From Lactobacillus sp. (lineage in GTDB: Bacteria; Bacillota; Bacilli; Lactobacillales; Lactobacillaceae): a stretch of DNA of 64,000 bases. Both the position numbers and the translations under genes were made by a program. This document shows, piece by piece, positions 1 through 14,067 of the stretch (positions within the stretch are counted from its first letter, which is position 1; each line of letters starts with the position of its first letter). The notes below the pieces were generated by a model. The model did no database searches. It was not told the origin of the DNA and saw only the letters and a list, made by a program, of their open reading frames with translations. The stretch is from assembly GCA_030530865.1 (NCBI GenBank), contig JAUMUC010000001.1:186001-250000 (forward strand), given 5' to 3'.

Positions 1-519
1 CAACATCGTAAAATTGTCTTATTAACTAGTAGTTTAGATACTCGTAGTGGTCAAGGAATTGTAGCCAGCCGAATTGGTTTGCGTAAGGAAGCAGTTTGTG
101 TTGATGATCAAATGAACATTTTTGAATATGTTTCTAAGCTAAATCAAGAGGATATTGCTAACGGTGATGGTAAAATTGCTTGTGTATTGATTGATGAAGC
201 TCAATTTTTGAAAAAACATCACGTTTTAGAATGTACTAAAATTGTTGATGAATTGGGTATTCCTGTCATGACCTTTGGTTTAAAGAATGATTTCCAAAAT
301 CACTTATTTGAAGGTAGTGAATATTTGCTAATTTATTCAGATAAAATTGAAGAAATGAAGACAATTTGTCATTATTGTGGACGTAAGGCCATGATGAACC
401 TTAGAATTAATAATGGCGAACCTGTTTATGAAGGTGAACAAGTTCAAATAGGCGGAGACGAATCTTATTACCCAACTTGTCGTTTCCACTACTATCATCC
501 AGGTGAAGAACGTAAATAA
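1..519 (+). CDS. tdk: Thymidine kinase, 5'-truncated by the window edge
   Basis: The reading frame is open from base 1, so the start and the N-terminal P-loop lie outside the window; 172 residues are visible. The enzyme phosphorylates thymidine with ATP in the cytoplasmic pyrimidine salvage pathway. The visible part has the family LIDEAQFL segment with the catalytic Glu, a CxxC zinc-ribbon half ([10 protein letters not shown]), and a C-terminal [12 protein letters not shown] segment with the remaining zinc-ligand region. These mark the type II (human TK1-like) thymidine kinases. It ends 24 bp before prfA, a Firmicute order, and is probably cotranscribed with it. Confidence 0.95.
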   Translation, partial: QHRKIVLLTSSLDTRSGQGIVASRIGLRKEAVCVDDQMNIFEYVSKLNQEDIANGDGKIACVLIDEAQFLKKHHVLECTKIVDELGIPVMTFGLKNDFQNHLFEGSEYLLIYSDKIEEMKTICHYCGRKAMMNLRINNGEPVYEGEQVQIGGDESYYPTCRFHYYHPGEERK

Positions 520-543
520 TTTTTGAAGGAGTACTAATAAAAC

Positions 544-1629
544 ATGGATAAAGTGATGGCACAACTAGAATCACTAGTTGCTCATTATGAAGAATTACAA
601 GAAATGATGGCTGACCCTGAAGTCATCAATGATACTAAGCGCTACATGGAAATCTCTAAAGAAGAAGCAGATTTGCGTGAAGTTGTTGGTAAGTATCGTA
701 AATACAAGTCAGATAAGGAAGAATTGGCTAACTTAAAAGAATTGCTTGCCAGTGAAACAGACGCCGACTTAGTTGAAATGGCTAAAGCTGAACGAAGTGA
801 CTTAGAAGATGAAGTAGCTAAGTTGGAAGATGAAATCAAGATTTTGATGCTTCCTAAAGACCCTAATGATAATAAAGATATCATTATGGAAATTCGTGGT
901 GCTGCTGGTGGGGATGAAGCTTCATTATTTGCTGGTGACTTACTCAGAATGTATGAAAAATACGCTGAAACTCAAGGCTGGAAAGTTTCAATGATCGACT
1001 CAGAACAAACTGAAGTTGGTGGTTACAAGCACGTTGCTGTGATGATTAATGGTGATAATGTTTACAGCAAGTTGAAGTTTGAAAATGGTGCCCACCGTGT
1101 CCAAAGAATTCCAGTAACTGAATCACAAGGACGGGTGCACACTTCAACTGCCACTGTAGCGGTTATGCCAGAGTATGAACAAGTTGACATTGATATCGAT
1201 CCAAAGGATATTCGGGTTGATGTTTACCGTTCAAGTGGTGCTGGTGGACAACACATTAACAAAACTAGTTCAGCTGTTAGAATGACCCACTTGCCAACTG
1301 GTATTGTTGTTGCAATGCAAGATCAACGTAGTCAACAACAAAACCGTGAAAAGGCAATGGAAATTTTGAAGACACGTGTTTATGACTACTACGAAAGTCA
1401 AAACCAAGCCAGTTATGATGCTGAAAGAAAGAGTGCAGTAGGTACAGGGGATCGAAGCGAAAGAATTAGAACTTACAACTATCCTCAAAACCGAGTAACT
1501 GACCACCGAATTGGTTTAACTTTGAATAAGCTAGACCGCATTATGGAAGGTGATTTAGGTGAAGTTATTGACGCTCTTATCTTGTATAACCAAACTAAGC
1601 AATTAGAGGAGTTGGCAGATAATGCCTAA
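544..1629 (+). CDS. prfA: Peptide chain release factor 1
   Basis: RF1 recognises UAA and UAG and triggers peptide release on the ribosome. The 361-residue length is normal. The GGQ motif that reaches the peptidyl transferase centre is at residues 234-236, in the context [10 protein letters not shown] long acidic, helical N-terminal domain precedes it. An SD (AAGGAG) lies about 11 bp before the ATG. Its 3' end overlaps prmC, which methylates the GGQ glutamine, so enzyme and substrate are translationally coupled. Confidence 0.98.
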   Translation: MDKVMAQLESLVAHYEELQEMMADPEVINDTKRYMEISKEEADLREVVGKYRKYKSDKEELANLKELLASETDADLVEMAKAERSDLEDEVAKLEDEIKILMLPKDPNDNKDIIMEIRGAAGGDEASLFAGDLLRMYEKYAETQGWKVSMIDSEQTEVGGYKHVAVMINGDNVYSKLKFENGAHRVQRIPVTESQGRVHTSTATVAVMPEYEQVDIDIDPKDIRVDVYRSSGAGGQHINKTSSAVRMTHLPTGIVVAMQDQRSQQQNREKAMEILKTRVYDYYESQNQASYDAERKSAVGTGDRSERIRTYNYPQNRVTDHRIGLTLNKLDRIMEGDLGEVIDALILYNQTKQLEELADNA

Positions 1630-2461
1630 AATTACAGATTTTATCACGAAGAATTTGCAAGATTTTCCCAATATTAAACAGGATGACCTTGAATATGTGA
1701 TAACTGAACGCATGGAATTAACTCCAAGCGAGTTCGAGATGAAAAAGTCAGAAGAACTAACTGATGACTTAGCTAAACAACTAAAAAAGGATCTCAAGAA
1801 ATTAAATCGTGGTGTTTCTCCGCAATACATTATCGGTTACTCATGGTTTTATGGCATGAAAATCGAAGTGCAAAGAGGGGTACTAATTCCACGCTTTGAA
1901 ACTGAAGAACTAGTGCATTGGGCTAGTGAAAATGTTAAAGCTGACGATCGTGTTTTGGATTTGGGAACAGGTTCAGGTTGCATTACAGTTGCTTTGCATA
2001 AATTAGCTAAGGAAAAGAACTTAGCTTATTATGCTAGCGATATTTCTGATACCGCCTTACGTGTAGCTGAAGAAAACTTTTTAACTTATGGGGTTGATGC
2101 AATTGTTCGCAAGGCCAATATTTTAATTGGACTAGAAAAATTCGATTGCATTATTTCAAATCCTCCATACATTAAAGAAACTGAAAAGGGCTATATGGAT
2201 CAAAATGTTTTAGAAAATGAACCAAATGAAGCATTATTTGCTGGAGAAGATGGGTTAGCTTTTTATAAACGTTTTGCCAAACAGGTCACTGATCACTTGA
2301 ATCCTGGTGGACAATTTTTCTTGGAATTCGGTTTTCAACAAAAAGAAGATTTGGAAAAACTATTGACTGAAGCTTTGCCAAACTTTGAATTTGAATTCAA
2401 AAAAGATATGGCAGGACATTGGCGGATGGTTCACGGAAAGATGATTAATAATGAAAACTAA
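1622..2461 (+). CDS. prmC: Release-factor glutamine N5-methyltransferase
   Basis: PrmC (HemK) uses S-adenosylmethionine to methylate the Gln of the GGQ motif in RF1 and RF2. The 279-residue protein has a helical N-terminal substrate-binding domain and a Rossmann fold with the SAM loop [11 protein letters not shown] near residue 110. The catalytic NPPY is at residues 180-183. The start overlaps the last 8 bp of prfA, and the end overlaps the next gene by 11 bp, so this is a tightly coupled operon. Confidence 0.97.
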   Translation: MPKITDFITKNLQDFPNIKQDDLEYVITERMELTPSEFEMKKSEELTDDLAKQLKKDLKKLNRGVSPQYIIGYSWFYGMKIEVQRGVLIPRFETEELVHWASENVKADDRVLDLGTGSGCITVALHKLAKEKNLAYYASDISDTALRVAEENFLTYGVDAIVRKANILIGLEKFDCIISNPPYIKETEKGYMDQNVLENEPNEALFAGEDGLAFYKRFAKQVTDHLNPGGQFFLEFGFQQKEDLEKLLTEALPNFEFEFKKDMAGHWRMVHGKMINNEN

Positions 2462-3452
2462 AATTTTTAAACAAGCAGAAATCGATCAAGCGGTTGAGTT
2501 GTTGAAAAATGGTGAATTAGTTGCTTTTCCAACAGAAACTGTTTATGGCTTAGGAGCATTAGCTACTAATGAACAAGCAGTTAAAAATGTTTATTTGGCC
2601 AAGGGTAGACCAAGTGATAATCCACTCATTGTTACAGTGAATGGCTTAGAAATGGTTAAAGAATACGCCTTAGAAATTCCTGAAGATGCTCAAAAACTAG
2701 TTAAAAAGTTTTGGCCAGGTCCATTGACAATGCTATTAAAAGTTAAGCCAGGTACGTTGCCAAATGCGGTTACTGGTGGACTAAAGACAGTTGCTTTTAG
2801 AAATCCTGATGATCAATTAACGAATGAATTGATTACTAAATTAGGTAAGCCAATTGTTGGACCTTCTGCTAATACTTCAACTAAGCCGAGTCCAACTACT
2901 TGTGAACATGTTTATCATGATTTACAAGGGAAGATTGCTGGGATCATTGATGGCGGTGAAACCAAAGTGGGGTTGGAATCAACTATTATTGATTTGACGG
3001 TTGATCCTTATGTCGTCCTTCGTCCTGGAAGAATCACATCACATGAATTATCAGCTTGCTTAGGTAAGGATGTTTTGCTTAATCGTGGTAAGCCAGCTGA
3101 CGGCGAGATTCCTAAGGCACCCGGTATGAAATATCGCCACTATGCTCCAAGCTGTCCAGTTTGGATTGTTGATAAGCCAGCTGATTTTGAAAAATTGCCA
3201 TTATCAGCTGAAGTAGGGGTAGCTGCTTGTTCAGATATTCTGTCTAAGTTAGATTTGGCTGATAGTCAAATTTATGATTTAGGTAAAAACTTGGAATCAG
3301 CTGATCAACATTTATTTGCTAGTTTAAGATACTTTGATCAAAACAGTGAAATAAAGAAAATTTTTGTTCAGGGCTTTGATCAAGGAGAGGCTAGCTATGC
3401 CTATATGAACCGATTAAATAAGGCAGCTAGTGGACAACATTTTAAAAAATAA
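2451..3452 (+). CDS. ywlC: Threonylcarbamoyl-AMP synthase, Sua5 type
   Basis: Makes threonylcarbamoyl-AMP from threonine, bicarbonate and ATP, the first step of the t6A37 modification of ANN-decoding tRNAs. At 333 residues it is the long Sua5 form. The YrdC catalytic domain covers about residues 1-200, with the family PTETVYGLG segment near residue 25 and a GPSANTS segment further on. A linker carries the conserved APGMKYRHYAP segment, followed by a C-terminal Sua5 domain. It overlaps prmC and ends just before a hairpin terminator. In several Firmicutes glyA follows here; in this window upp does. Confidence 0.94.
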   Translation: MKTKIFKQAEIDQAVELLKNGELVAFPTETVYGLGALATNEQAVKNVYLAKGRPSDNPLIVTVNGLEMVKEYALEIPEDAQKLVKKFWPGPLTMLLKVKPGTLPNAVTGGLKTVAFRNPDDQLTNELITKLGKPIVGPSANTSTKPSPTTCEHVYHDLQGKIAGIIDGGETKVGLESTIIDLTVDPYVVLRPGRITSHELSACLGKDVLLNRGKPADGEIPKAPGMKYRHYAPSCPVWIVDKPADFEKLPLSAEVGVAACSDILSKLDLADSQIYDLGKNLESADQHLFASLRYFDQNSEIKKIFVQGFDQGEASYAYMNRLNKAASGQHFKK

Positions 3453-3454
3453 AG

Positions 3455-3490
3455 AAACGCGATAGGAAATCTTTAAACCTATCGCGTTTT
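3455..3490 (+). terminator. Intrinsic terminator after the tdk-ywlC operon
   Basis: A perfect 12-bp stem (3455-3466 with 3478-3489, AAACGCGATAGG paired with its complement) and an 11-nt loop sit directly after the ywlC stop. The U-tract is short (four T), so termination may be incomplete. Confidence 0.75.
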
Positions 3491-3533
3491 AGATTAGAAT
3501 AAAAAAGGACATTCGTTGTTATTGGAGGTTTTT

Positions 3534-4163
3534 ATGGGAAAATTTACAGTTTTGAATCACCCATTGATTCAACACAAACTGACAATTATTAGAAGAAAAG
3601 AAACTGGAACTAACGAATTTCGTCGAGTAGTTGGCGAAATTGCTGGTTTGATGGTTTACGAAATGACAAGAGATTTACCACTCGAAACTGTGGAAATCGA
3701 GACACCAATTGGTAAGACCAAGCAAAAACAATTGGCAGGTAAGAAACAAGTTATTGTACCTATCTTGCGTGCTGGTTTAGGAATGGTTGATGGTGTTTTA
3801 ACAATGTTACCTTCTGCTAGAGTAGGTCACATAGGTATGTATCGTGATGAAGAAACATTACAACCACATGAATATTTCTTTAAAATGCCCCCTGACATTG
3901 AAGATCGTGATGTAATCATCGTTGATCCAATGCTCGCTACTGGTGGTTCAGCAATCATGGCGATTGATGCTTTGAAAAAGCGTGGTGCTACTAAGATTAG
4001 ATTAGCTGTTTTAGTAGCAGCTCCAGAAGGTATTAAGGCAGTCAGTGATGCTCATCCTGACGTTGATATCTACGCAGCAGCTGAAGATGAACGCTTGATG
4101 GAAAACGGTTATATTTTCCCAGGACTAGGGGATGCCGGTGACAGATTGTTCGGAACTAAATAG
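3534..4163 (+). CDS. upp: Uracil phosphoribosyltransferase
   Basis: Converts uracil and PRPP to UMP in pyrimidine salvage. The ATG at 3534 is chosen because TTGGAGG lies just upstream and the product is then the usual 209 residues ([11 protein letters not shown]...). In-frame codons upstream would extend it without an SD. The PRPP-binding loop [10 protein letters not shown] starts at residue 131, and the C-terminal uracil-binding segment [10 protein letters not shown] is present. It is monocistronic or reads into the ATPase operon 106 bp downstream, the same neighbour as in B. subtilis. Confidence 0.97.
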   Translation: MGKFTVLNHPLIQHKLTIIRRKETGTNEFRRVVGEIAGLMVYEMTRDLPLETVEIETPIGKTKQKQLAGKKQVIVPILRAGLGMVDGVLTMLPSARVGHIGMYRDEETLQPHEYFFKMPPDIEDRDVIIVDPMLATGGSAIMAIDALKKRGATKIRLAVLVAAPEGIKAVSDAHPDVDIYAAAEDERLMENGYIFPGLGDAGDRLFGTK

Positions 4164-4181
4164 AAAATTGAAAATTGTAAG

Positions 4182-4221
4182 CATTTTCACATTACGAAAA
4201 TGTTAAAAAAAGAGTTATAAT
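4182..4221 (+). promoter_or_regulatory. Candidate atp operon promoter with inverted repeat
   Basis: A TATAAT -10 lies at 4216-4221, and TTACGA at 4192-4197 is a possible -35 with an 18-bp spacer. A 7-bp inverted repeat (CATTTTC at 4182-4188, GAAAATG at 4196-4202) overlaps the -35 region. It has no U-tract, so it looks more like a protein-binding site than a upp terminator. The start site would be near 4228, leaving a leader of about 40 nt before atpB. The assignment is from sequence alone. Confidence 0.5.
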
Positions 4222-4269
4222 GAGCTTTGTGTTAGAAATATTCAGCACAGGAAGGGAGGGTGCGAAGTA

Positions 4270-5227
<958 letters not shown>

Positions 5228-5263
5228 AAAGAGTTTTAGTCTGGAGAGAAGGAGCGAGATATT

Positions 5264-5775
5264 ATGTTTCAGAGTTTAATTAAAATCTTTAGTTCAGGTG
5301 ATCTATACTTGGGCAATGCGATTTGGTACTTAGTCTGTTTTGCTCTTTTATTAATTGGTATTAAAAAAGCTGCATGGGGACCAATTACCGACATGATGGA
5401 AAAGCGTCGCCAACAAGTATTAGATGATTTGGATTCTGCAGCAGAAAATCGCAAAAAAGCTGAAGTTTTAGCAAATCAACGAGAAGCTGCATTGAGTGAC
5501 TCACGTAAAGAAGCAAGTAAAATTCTCTCTGATGCAAGAGCAAATGCTCAAGCAACTGGTGAACAAATTGTCAAAGATGCAAATGATGAAGCTAGTGCAA
5601 TTAGAAAGCAAGCTAAGGTTGATGCTGATCAAGCAAGAACTGATGCTTTGAAGCACGCTCATGATGATGTTGCAGATATCTCAGTTGCCATCGCTGAAAA
5701 ACTTATTTCTAAGAATTTATCAAGCGATGACCACGACGCTTTAGTAGATCAATTTATTAAGGGGTTGAATAAATA

Positions 5776-5776
<1 letters not shown>
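5264..5776 (+). CDS. atpF: F1Fo ATP synthase subunit b
   Basis: Subunit b is the peripheral stalk linking subunit a to the F1 head. The 170-residue protein has one N-terminal transmembrane helix (about residues 17-37). A long Ala/Lys/Glu/Asp-rich helix then forms the dimeric coiled coil, with the RKEASKIL and AEKLISKNLS regions typical of the family. The ATG follows GAGAAGGAG. The stop codon shares one base with the atpH start. Confidence 0.96.
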
Positions 5777-7849
<2,073 letters not shown>

Positions 7850-7859
7850 GAGGTAGATT

Positions 7860-8807
7860 ATGCCTGCATCTTTACTTGAACTGAAGAAGAAAATTGCTTC
7901 AGTTAAGCAAACTGGTAAGATAACTGAAGCCATGAGAATGGTTTCAGCTGCCAAATTAGCTCAAACAGAAAAGTTAGACAAACGCTTTGCTGTCTACAAC
8001 GATCAAATTCAACAAACTGTTTCTAGACTTGTTTCAAGTGCAGTAACTGATTTGGTTGATGATAATGGTGATAGCTTAGCAGAAGTTGACTTGAGAGCAG
8101 TATTTGGCTCTGGCCACGTAACTGATTTATTGCAAACAAGAAAAAATGTTAAGTCTACTGGATATTTAGTAATTACTGGGGACCGTGGATTAGTTGGTTC
8201 ATATAACAGTAGTGCCATCAAGTCAGTGATGTCACTATTGGAAGACGCTAAGGCACAAAACCATGAAGCTAAAATTTTAGCAATTGGTAGTGTTGGAGCT
8301 AGCTTCTTTAAGAAGAACGACTGTAATATTGTTTATGAAAACAATGGTATTTCAGATGTTCCAACTTATGAAGAAGTTTTACCAATTATTTCTACTGCAA
8401 TTCAAATGTATTTGAACGGTGTTTATGATGAATTGTACGTTTGTTACACTCACCACGTTAACTCACTTTCAAGTGCATTTAGAGTTGAAAAGATGTTGCC
8501 AATTGATAAGTTTGATCTTAACGTCAAGGAAGCAGAATCAACTGCTAAAGTTGATTATGAAATTCTTCCTGACCCAGCAACAGCTTTGAATACCATTTTG
8601 CCTCAATACGCTCGTTCAACTATTTATGGTGCAGTTTTAGATTCTAAAACCGCTGAACATGCTAGTTCAATGACAGCGATGCAAAATGCAACAGATAATG
8701 CTAAAGATTTAGTATCAACTTTAACTACACAATTAAACCGTGCAAGACAAGCACAAATAACAACCGAAATTACAGAAATTATCGGTGGTGCAAACGCATT
8801 AGAGTAA
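7860..8807 (+). CDS. atpG: F1Fo ATP synthase subunit gamma
   Basis: The rotating central shaft. The 315-residue protein begins with the helix [27 protein letters not shown] and ends with the paired helix carrying [22 protein letters not shown], both strongly conserved because they form the coiled coil in the alpha3beta3 cavity. The middle (about residues 60-110) is longer than in E. coli, as is usual in lactobacilli. The SD is AGGAGG. Confidence 0.96.
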   Translation: MPASLLELKKKIASVKQTGKITEAMRMVSAAKLAQTEKLDKRFAVYNDQIQQTVSRLVSSAVTDLVDDNGDSLAEVDLRAVFGSGHVTDLLQTRKNVKSTGYLVITGDRGLVGSYNSSAIKSVMSLLEDAKAQNHEAKILAIGSVGASFFKKNDCNIVYENNGISDVPTYEEVLPIISTAIQMYLNGVYDELYVCYTHHVNSLSSAFRVEKMLPIDKFDLNVKEAESTAKVDYEILPDPATALNTILPQYARSTIYGAVLDSKTAEHASSMTAMQNATDNAKDLVSTLTTQLNRARQAQITTEITEIIGGANALE

Positions 8808-8822
8808 TAGAAAAGGAGGTAG

Positions 8823-10268
<1,446 letters not shown>

Positions 10269-10277
10269 GGTGATTGA

Positions 10278-10718
10278 ATGGCTCAAGCAGAACACTTATT
10301 AAATGTCAAAGTTGTAACGAGTAATGGCATTGTTTATGATCACATGGCTAAGATGGTCGACGTAAGAGCAGTTGATGGTAAACTTTCAATTATGTTTAAT
10401 CACACGCCTTTATTAACACCATTAGCGATTGATGATGTGATGGTAACTAGAAGTACTGAAATGGATGATCGTGTTGATCACATTGCGGTAAACGGTGGTT
10501 ACCTAGAATTTTCAAACAATGTTTTGACAATTATTTCTGATACTGCTGAAAGAGCTCGAAACATCGACCTCGATCGGGCGGAAGCTGCTCGATTGCGTGC
10601 TGAAAAGCGGATTGAAAACGCTGATCAAGAACACGACGAATCGAAGAAGGCTAGAGCAGAAATAGCATTACGTAGGGCTGTTAACCGGATTACGGTTTAC
10701 AATCGTTACAAACACTAA
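10278..10718 (+). CDS. atpC: F1Fo ATP synthase subunit epsilon
   Basis: Epsilon couples the shaft to the c-ring and can inhibit ATP hydrolysis through its C-terminal helices. The 146-residue protein has an N-terminal beta-sandwich (about residues 1-90, containing HIAVNGGYLEFSNN) followed by two helices rich in Arg, Glu and Ala. It is the last gene of the operon, nine bases after atpD, and is followed by a strong terminator. Confidence 0.95.
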   Translation: MAQAEHLLNVKVVTSNGIVYDHMAKMVDVRAVDGKLSIMFNHTPLLTPLAIDDVMVTRSTEMDDRVDHIAVNGGYLEFSNNVLTIISDTAERARNIDLDRAEAARLRAEKRIENADQEHDESKKARAEIALRRAVNRITVYNRYKH

Positions 10719-10727
10719 TCTAATTAA

Positions 10728-10767
10728 AAAGACTTTCTCGCAAAAAAGTGTAAGAAAGTCTTTTTTT
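10728..10767 (+). terminator. Intrinsic terminator of the atp operon
   Basis: A perfect 11-bp stem AAAGACTTTCT (10728-10738) pairs with 10753-10763 and runs into seven T (10761-10767). Confidence 0.9.
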
Positions 10768-10789
10768 ATGGAGTGCTTAATTTAGTATA

Positions 10790-10798
10790 TGGTAGAAT
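10790..10798 (+). promoter_or_regulatory. Extended -10 promoter for the mbl-rodA operon
   Basis: TGGTAGAAT forms an extended -10 element (TG at 10790-10791, hexamer 10793-10798) just after the atp terminator. It lies 29 bp before the mbl GTG. No good -35 is visible, as expected for extended -10 promoters. Confidence 0.6.
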
Positions 10799-10826
10799 AG
10801 AGACTGTATTAATAGGAGGTTTCAAC

Positions 10827-11813
10827 GTGGCAACAAATATTGGAATTGATTTGGGAACCGCAAATGTACTGATTAATGTATCAGATAAAGGTGTAGTTAT
10901 TAACGAACCATCAGTGGTCGCAATAAATACTCATACTAAAGAAGTTTTAGCAGTTGGATCTAAGGCATATGAAATGGTGGGTAGAACCCCAGAAAATGTT
11001 GAAGTTATTAGACCATTAAAGAATGGTGTAATTGCTGACTTCGACATTACCGAAGCAATGCTTTCATATTTCATTAACAAATTAAATGTTAAAGGCTTCA
11101 TGGCAAAGCCAAACATTTTAATTTGTGCCCCAACCGGTATTACCTCAATTGAACAAAAGGCAATTATTCAAGCTGCAGAAAAGTCTGCTGGTGGTAAAGT
11201 ATATTTAGATTTTGAACCAAAGGTTGCAGCCGTTGGTGCTGGATTAGACATCTTTAAGCCACAAGGTAACATGGTAATTGATATTGGTGGTGGTACTACT
11301 GATATTGCTGTTTTATCATTAGGTGAAATTGTTAATTCACAATCTATTCACTTCGCTGGTGATAAGATGAACTTAGCTGTAGCTAATTATGTGAAGCGTA
11401 AGCATAATTTGCTTATCGGTGTCAGAACCGCTGAAGAATTAAAGAAAACCATTGGTTGTGCTTTTGAACCCGATCCTAACGACACCATGGCTGTAAGAGG
11501 TCGTGACACAGTAACTGGTTTACCTCGTGAAGCCACAATTTCTGCTCCTGAAATTCAAGAAGCTTTACACAGTGGCTTGATGTCAATTGTGCGTGCAACC
11601 CGTGAAGTTTTGGAACAAACATCACCTGAATTGTCAGCTGATATTATTGACCATGGTATTATGCTTACCGGTGGTGGAGCACTTTTGAAGAACTTGGATA
11701 AGCTTTTGTCATACTACTTACAAGTTCCAGTGTTAATCGCTGACTATCCACTTGAAGTTGTGGCATTAGGTACAGGAATTCTATTGAAGAATATTGAAAA
11801 ACACAATCATTAA
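10827..11813 (+). CDS. mbl: Rod-shape actin homologue, MreB/Mbl family
   Basis: MreB-family proteins form membrane-associated filaments that direct lateral wall synthesis. The GTG at 10827 follows TAGGAGGTTTCAAC and gives 328 residues starting [17 protein letters not shown]; upstream in-frame codons lack an SD. The actin ATPase motifs are phosphate-1 (IGIDLGTAN), phosphate-2 ([17 protein letters not shown]) and the adenosine motif ([15 protein letters not shown]). It differs clearly from the MreB encoded next to mreCD (26996-28000) and sits before rodA, so Mbl-like is the better label. Which paralogue does what is inference. Confidence 0.9.
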   Translation: MATNIGIDLGTANVLINVSDKGVVINEPSVVAINTHTKEVLAVGSKAYEMVGRTPENVEVIRPLKNGVIADFDITEAMLSYFINKLNVKGFMAKPNILICAPTGITSIEQKAIIQAAEKSAGGKVYLDFEPKVAAVGAGLDIFKPQGNMVIDIGGGTTDIAVLSLGEIVNSQSIHFAGDKMNLAVANYVKRKHNLLIGVRTAEELKKTIGCAFEPDPNDTMAVRGRDTVTGLPREATISAPEIQEALHSGLMSIVRATREVLEQTSPELSADIIDHGIMLTGGGALLKNLDKLLSYYLQVPVLIADYPLEVVALGTGILLKNIEKHNH

Positions 11814-12108
11814 GAGAGGCTTAATTAAGCTTTTAAAACTCTATAAAAAAGGAATTTCGCCATTATTGCCAGATGCTTGTAGGTACTGGCCAACTTGTTC
11901 AGTCTACATGATGCAGGCCATTGAAAAGCATGGTGTGATCAAGGGTATAATCATGGGAACAGCTCGAATTTTTCGATGCAATCCTTTTGTTAAGGGTGGA
12001 GTAGATCCTGTGCCAGATAATTTTACCTTGAGACGTAATCGTCATCCTGAACGATATGAAGATCCAATAATTAGTGAGAAATTCCATAAAGGGGATAAAA
12101 ATGAGTAA
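11794..12108 (+). CDS. yidD: Membrane protein insertion efficiency factor
   Basis: YidD is a small membrane-associated protein thought to assist YidC-dependent insertion. The family core is obvious: [16 protein letters not shown] with its conserved Cys residues, [27 protein letters not shown]. The frame opens at TTG 11794 inside the end of mbl, giving 104 residues. The SD there is weak (GAAG), so the exact start is uncertain. The C-terminal tail is charged. It overlaps the next gene by 8 bp. Confidence 0.92.
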   Translation: MKNTIIKRGLIKLLKLYKKGISPLLPDACRYWPTCSVYMMQAIEKHGVIKGIIMGTARIFRCNPFVKGGVDPVPDNFTLRRNRHPERYEDPIISEKFHKGDKNE

Positions 12109-12328
12109 AAAACCTGCAAATATTCAAATTGAAGTCAATGAACTTAAAGGAAAGAAGCAACCTACTTGGGAAGTGGTAATTCCTGGAAAAGCAAGCATTG
12201 GAATTATCGAAGAAATTGAAGGTAGATTTCGTGCAACTTCAACAAAGTCTACTACGCAATTATTTGATAAAACCTTAGAAGCAAGTTTAAATAGCTTGCT
12301 TGCACATTATGCATTACATGAAAAATAG
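12101..12328 (+). CDS. DUF2969 family protein
   Basis: A 75-residue cytoplasmic protein starting at ATG 12101 after AAAGGGGATAAAA. It matches the DUF2969 family seen in lactobacilli: short, basic N terminus, the [19 protein letters not shown] region, and a C-terminal helix. No function is known. Its fixed place between yidD and rodA suggests an envelope-related role, but this is context only. Confidence 0.8.
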   Translation: MSKKPANIQIEVNELKGKKQPTWEVVIPGKASIGIIEEIEGRFRATSTKSTTQLFDKTLEASLNSLLAHYALHEK

Positions 12329-12336
12329 GCGAGTAT

Positions 12337-13530
12337 ATGGCTAAAGTAGAAAATGAACGAAAACTTTCTGAGCGAATTGCTTGGAACATCATTTTGCCAG
12401 TCGTCGCTTTATTGCTAATTGGTGTTTATGCCATTTACGTGGCTTATGCCAATGATGAAAGTCACTTAGGCTCACCAACACGAGCAATGTTCATGCAATT
12501 CGCGTGGGTTATTGTGTCCTGCATCGTAATTGGTTTTATTGTGCAGTTTGATTCGGAACAATTATATAAGATTGCACCATATGCCTACGGAGTAGGGATT
12601 TTTCTGCTGATTGCAGTTTTAATTTTCTACGATCGTAGTGCAGCTGCCGCCAATGGGGCTAAAAGTTGGTTTAAACTAGGGCCACTTAGTTTCCAACCTT
12701 CCGAGGTAATGAAGCCGGCCTATATTTTGATGATGGCGAGAGTAATCAACAAGCATAATGATGAAATTCCACATACGATCCATAATGACTGGATTTTATT
12801 AGGAAAAATCTTTGCGTGGCTGGTACCAATTGCAATTTTACTTAAATTCCAAAATGACTTTGGTACTATGCTAGTTTTCATCGCTATTACCGGTGGGCTA
12901 ATCCTAGTATCAGGAATTACTTGGAAAATCATTTTGCCATTTGTAATTGCTGGAGCAGTGATTGGTACGACTGTCATTTTGATGGTAACAACTGACTGGG
13001 GACAACATTTTTTGAGTCGCTGGTTTGCGAGCTACCAATTTGCCAGAATTAATTCATGGCTTGATCCTTCAGGTGACACTTCATCTAACGCTTACCAATT
13101 GTGGCAAAGTATGAAGGCGATTGGTTCAGGACAAATTTTGGGTAACGGAATCGGTAAGATTTCGGTCTATGTACCAGTTCGTGGTAGTGATATGATTTTC
13201 TCAGTAATCGGAGAAAACTTCGGATTTGTAGGATCAGTTGCAGTAATTCTGATCTATTTATACTTAATTATTCAAATGGTTAGAAATGCCTTTGCAACTA
13301 AGAATGCTTTTTATTCTTATATTTCAACTGGAATTATCATGATGATTTTATTCCACGTGTTTGAAAATATCGGAATGAGTATCGACTTATTACCATTGAC
13401 TGGTATTCCATTACCATTTATCTCTCAAGGGGGATCCGCTTTGATTGGTAATATGATTGGTATTGGATTCGTCCTTTCAATGAAATATCACAATAAAGAT
13501 TACATGTTTAGTACAGCAGGTGACTTCTAG
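12337..13530 (+). CDS. rodA: SEDS peptidoglycan glycosyltransferase RodA
   Basis: SEDS proteins polymerise lipid II together with a class B penicillin-binding protein; RodA serves elongation. The 397-residue protein has about ten transmembrane segments, the NGAKSWFKLGPLSFQPSEVMKP segment after TM3, and the C-terminal PLTGIPLPFISQGGSALIGNM signature. The partner MreB paralogue is in the same operon. A second SEDS gene at 59758 fits FtsW better. The short 8-bp gap to the DUF2969 gene indicates cotranscription. Confidence 0.93.
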   Translation: MAKVENERKLSERIAWNIILPVVALLLIGVYAIYVAYANDESHLGSPTRAMFMQFAWVIVSCIVIGFIVQFDSEQLYKIAPYAYGVGIFLLIAVLIFYDRSAAAANGAKSWFKLGPLSFQPSEVMKPAYILMMARVINKHNDEIPHTIHNDWILLGKIFAWLVPIAILLKFQNDFGTMLVFIAITGGLILVSGITWKIILPFVIAGAVIGTTVILMVTTDWGQHFLSRWFASYQFARINSWLDPSGDTSSNAYQLWQSMKAIGSGQILGNGIGKISVYVPVRGSDMIFSVIGENFGFVGSVAVILIYLYLIIQMVRNAFATKNAFYSYISTGIIMMILFHVFENIGMSIDLLPLTGIPLPFISQGGSALIGNMIGIGFVLSMKYHNKDYMFSTAGDF

Positions 13531-13534
13531 ACAA

Positions 13535-13565
13535 AAAAAGGAAGAGCAATTAGCTCTTCCTTTTT
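13535..13565 (+). terminator. Bidirectional terminator between rodA and the stress-protein gene
   Basis: A 13-bp perfect stem (13535-13547 with 13553-13565, AAAAAGGAAGAGC) and a 5-nt loop carry T-runs on both strands. It can end transcription of rodA (+) and of the convergent gene (-). Confidence 0.9.
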
Positions 13566-13579
13566 ATTATTTATTTGAA

Positions 13580-14017
13580 TTATTTTCTGGTGATTAAAAC
13601 ATCACATTTGGCTGTTCTACTTACGTATTCAGTAACACTACCAACGAGTAAACGTTCAACAGCATTTAGTCCTGTGGCACCAAGCACGATCAAATCAATA
13701 TCATGCTTCTTGGGATATTCTTCACCAATCACAAATTTAGGTGAACCATACTCGATAGAGTATTCTACGTCTTTAACGCCACTTTCTTCAGCGTTTTTGT
13801 AGTATTTCTTGATTTTTTCCTTAGCTTCATCTGCCACTGCTTCGACTAACTTAGAGTCAAAACTTGATACCTTTTGGAAAGCACGGGTATCAATAACGTT
13901 TAAGATATGTAATGTAGCATCATTGTTCTTAGCAGCTTCAACTGCTTTCTTGAAAGCTAAGTCAGCTTGTGATGAACCGTCAATCGCAACTAAAATTTTC
14001 TTATATTGTTTGAACAT
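13580..14017 (-). CDS. Universal stress protein, UspA family
   Basis: The start is the ATG at 14017, preceded by AAAGGGGTG, giving 145 residues beginning MFKQYKKILVAIDGS. The alpha/beta UspA fold is clear: the N-terminal ILVAIDGSSQADLAF strand-loop and the C-terminal GATGLNAVERLLVGSVTEYV segment, which matches the G-2x-G-9x-G(S/T) ATP-binding motif. Such proteins respond to starvation and stress; a specific target cannot be inferred. It is convergent with rodA. Confidence 0.92.
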   Translation of the reverse strand: MFKQYKKILVAIDGSSQADLAFKKAVEAAKNNDATLHILNVIDTRAFQKVSSFDSKLVEAVADEAKEKIKKYYKNAEESGVKDVEYSIEYGSPKFVIGEEYPKKHDIDLIVLGATGLNAVERLLVGSVTEYVSRTAKCDVLITRK

Positions 14018-14039
14018 GATCAGCACCCCTTTCACTCTT

Positions 14040-14048
14040 ATTTTACCA
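14040..14048 (-). promoter_or_regulatory. Extended -10 promoter of the universal stress gene
   Basis: Read on the minus strand, TGGTAAAAT (TG at 14048-14047, hexamer 14045-14040) lies about 23 bp upstream of the ATG. No convincing -35 is seen. Confidence 0.5.
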
Positions 14049-14067
14049 TTAGAATTAATTGTTTGTG

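Noticed and set aside
12629-12640. The 12-bp palindrome CTACGATCGTAG within rodA.
   Set aside because: It has no loop, no U-tract and no partner site; it is most simply a coding coincidence.
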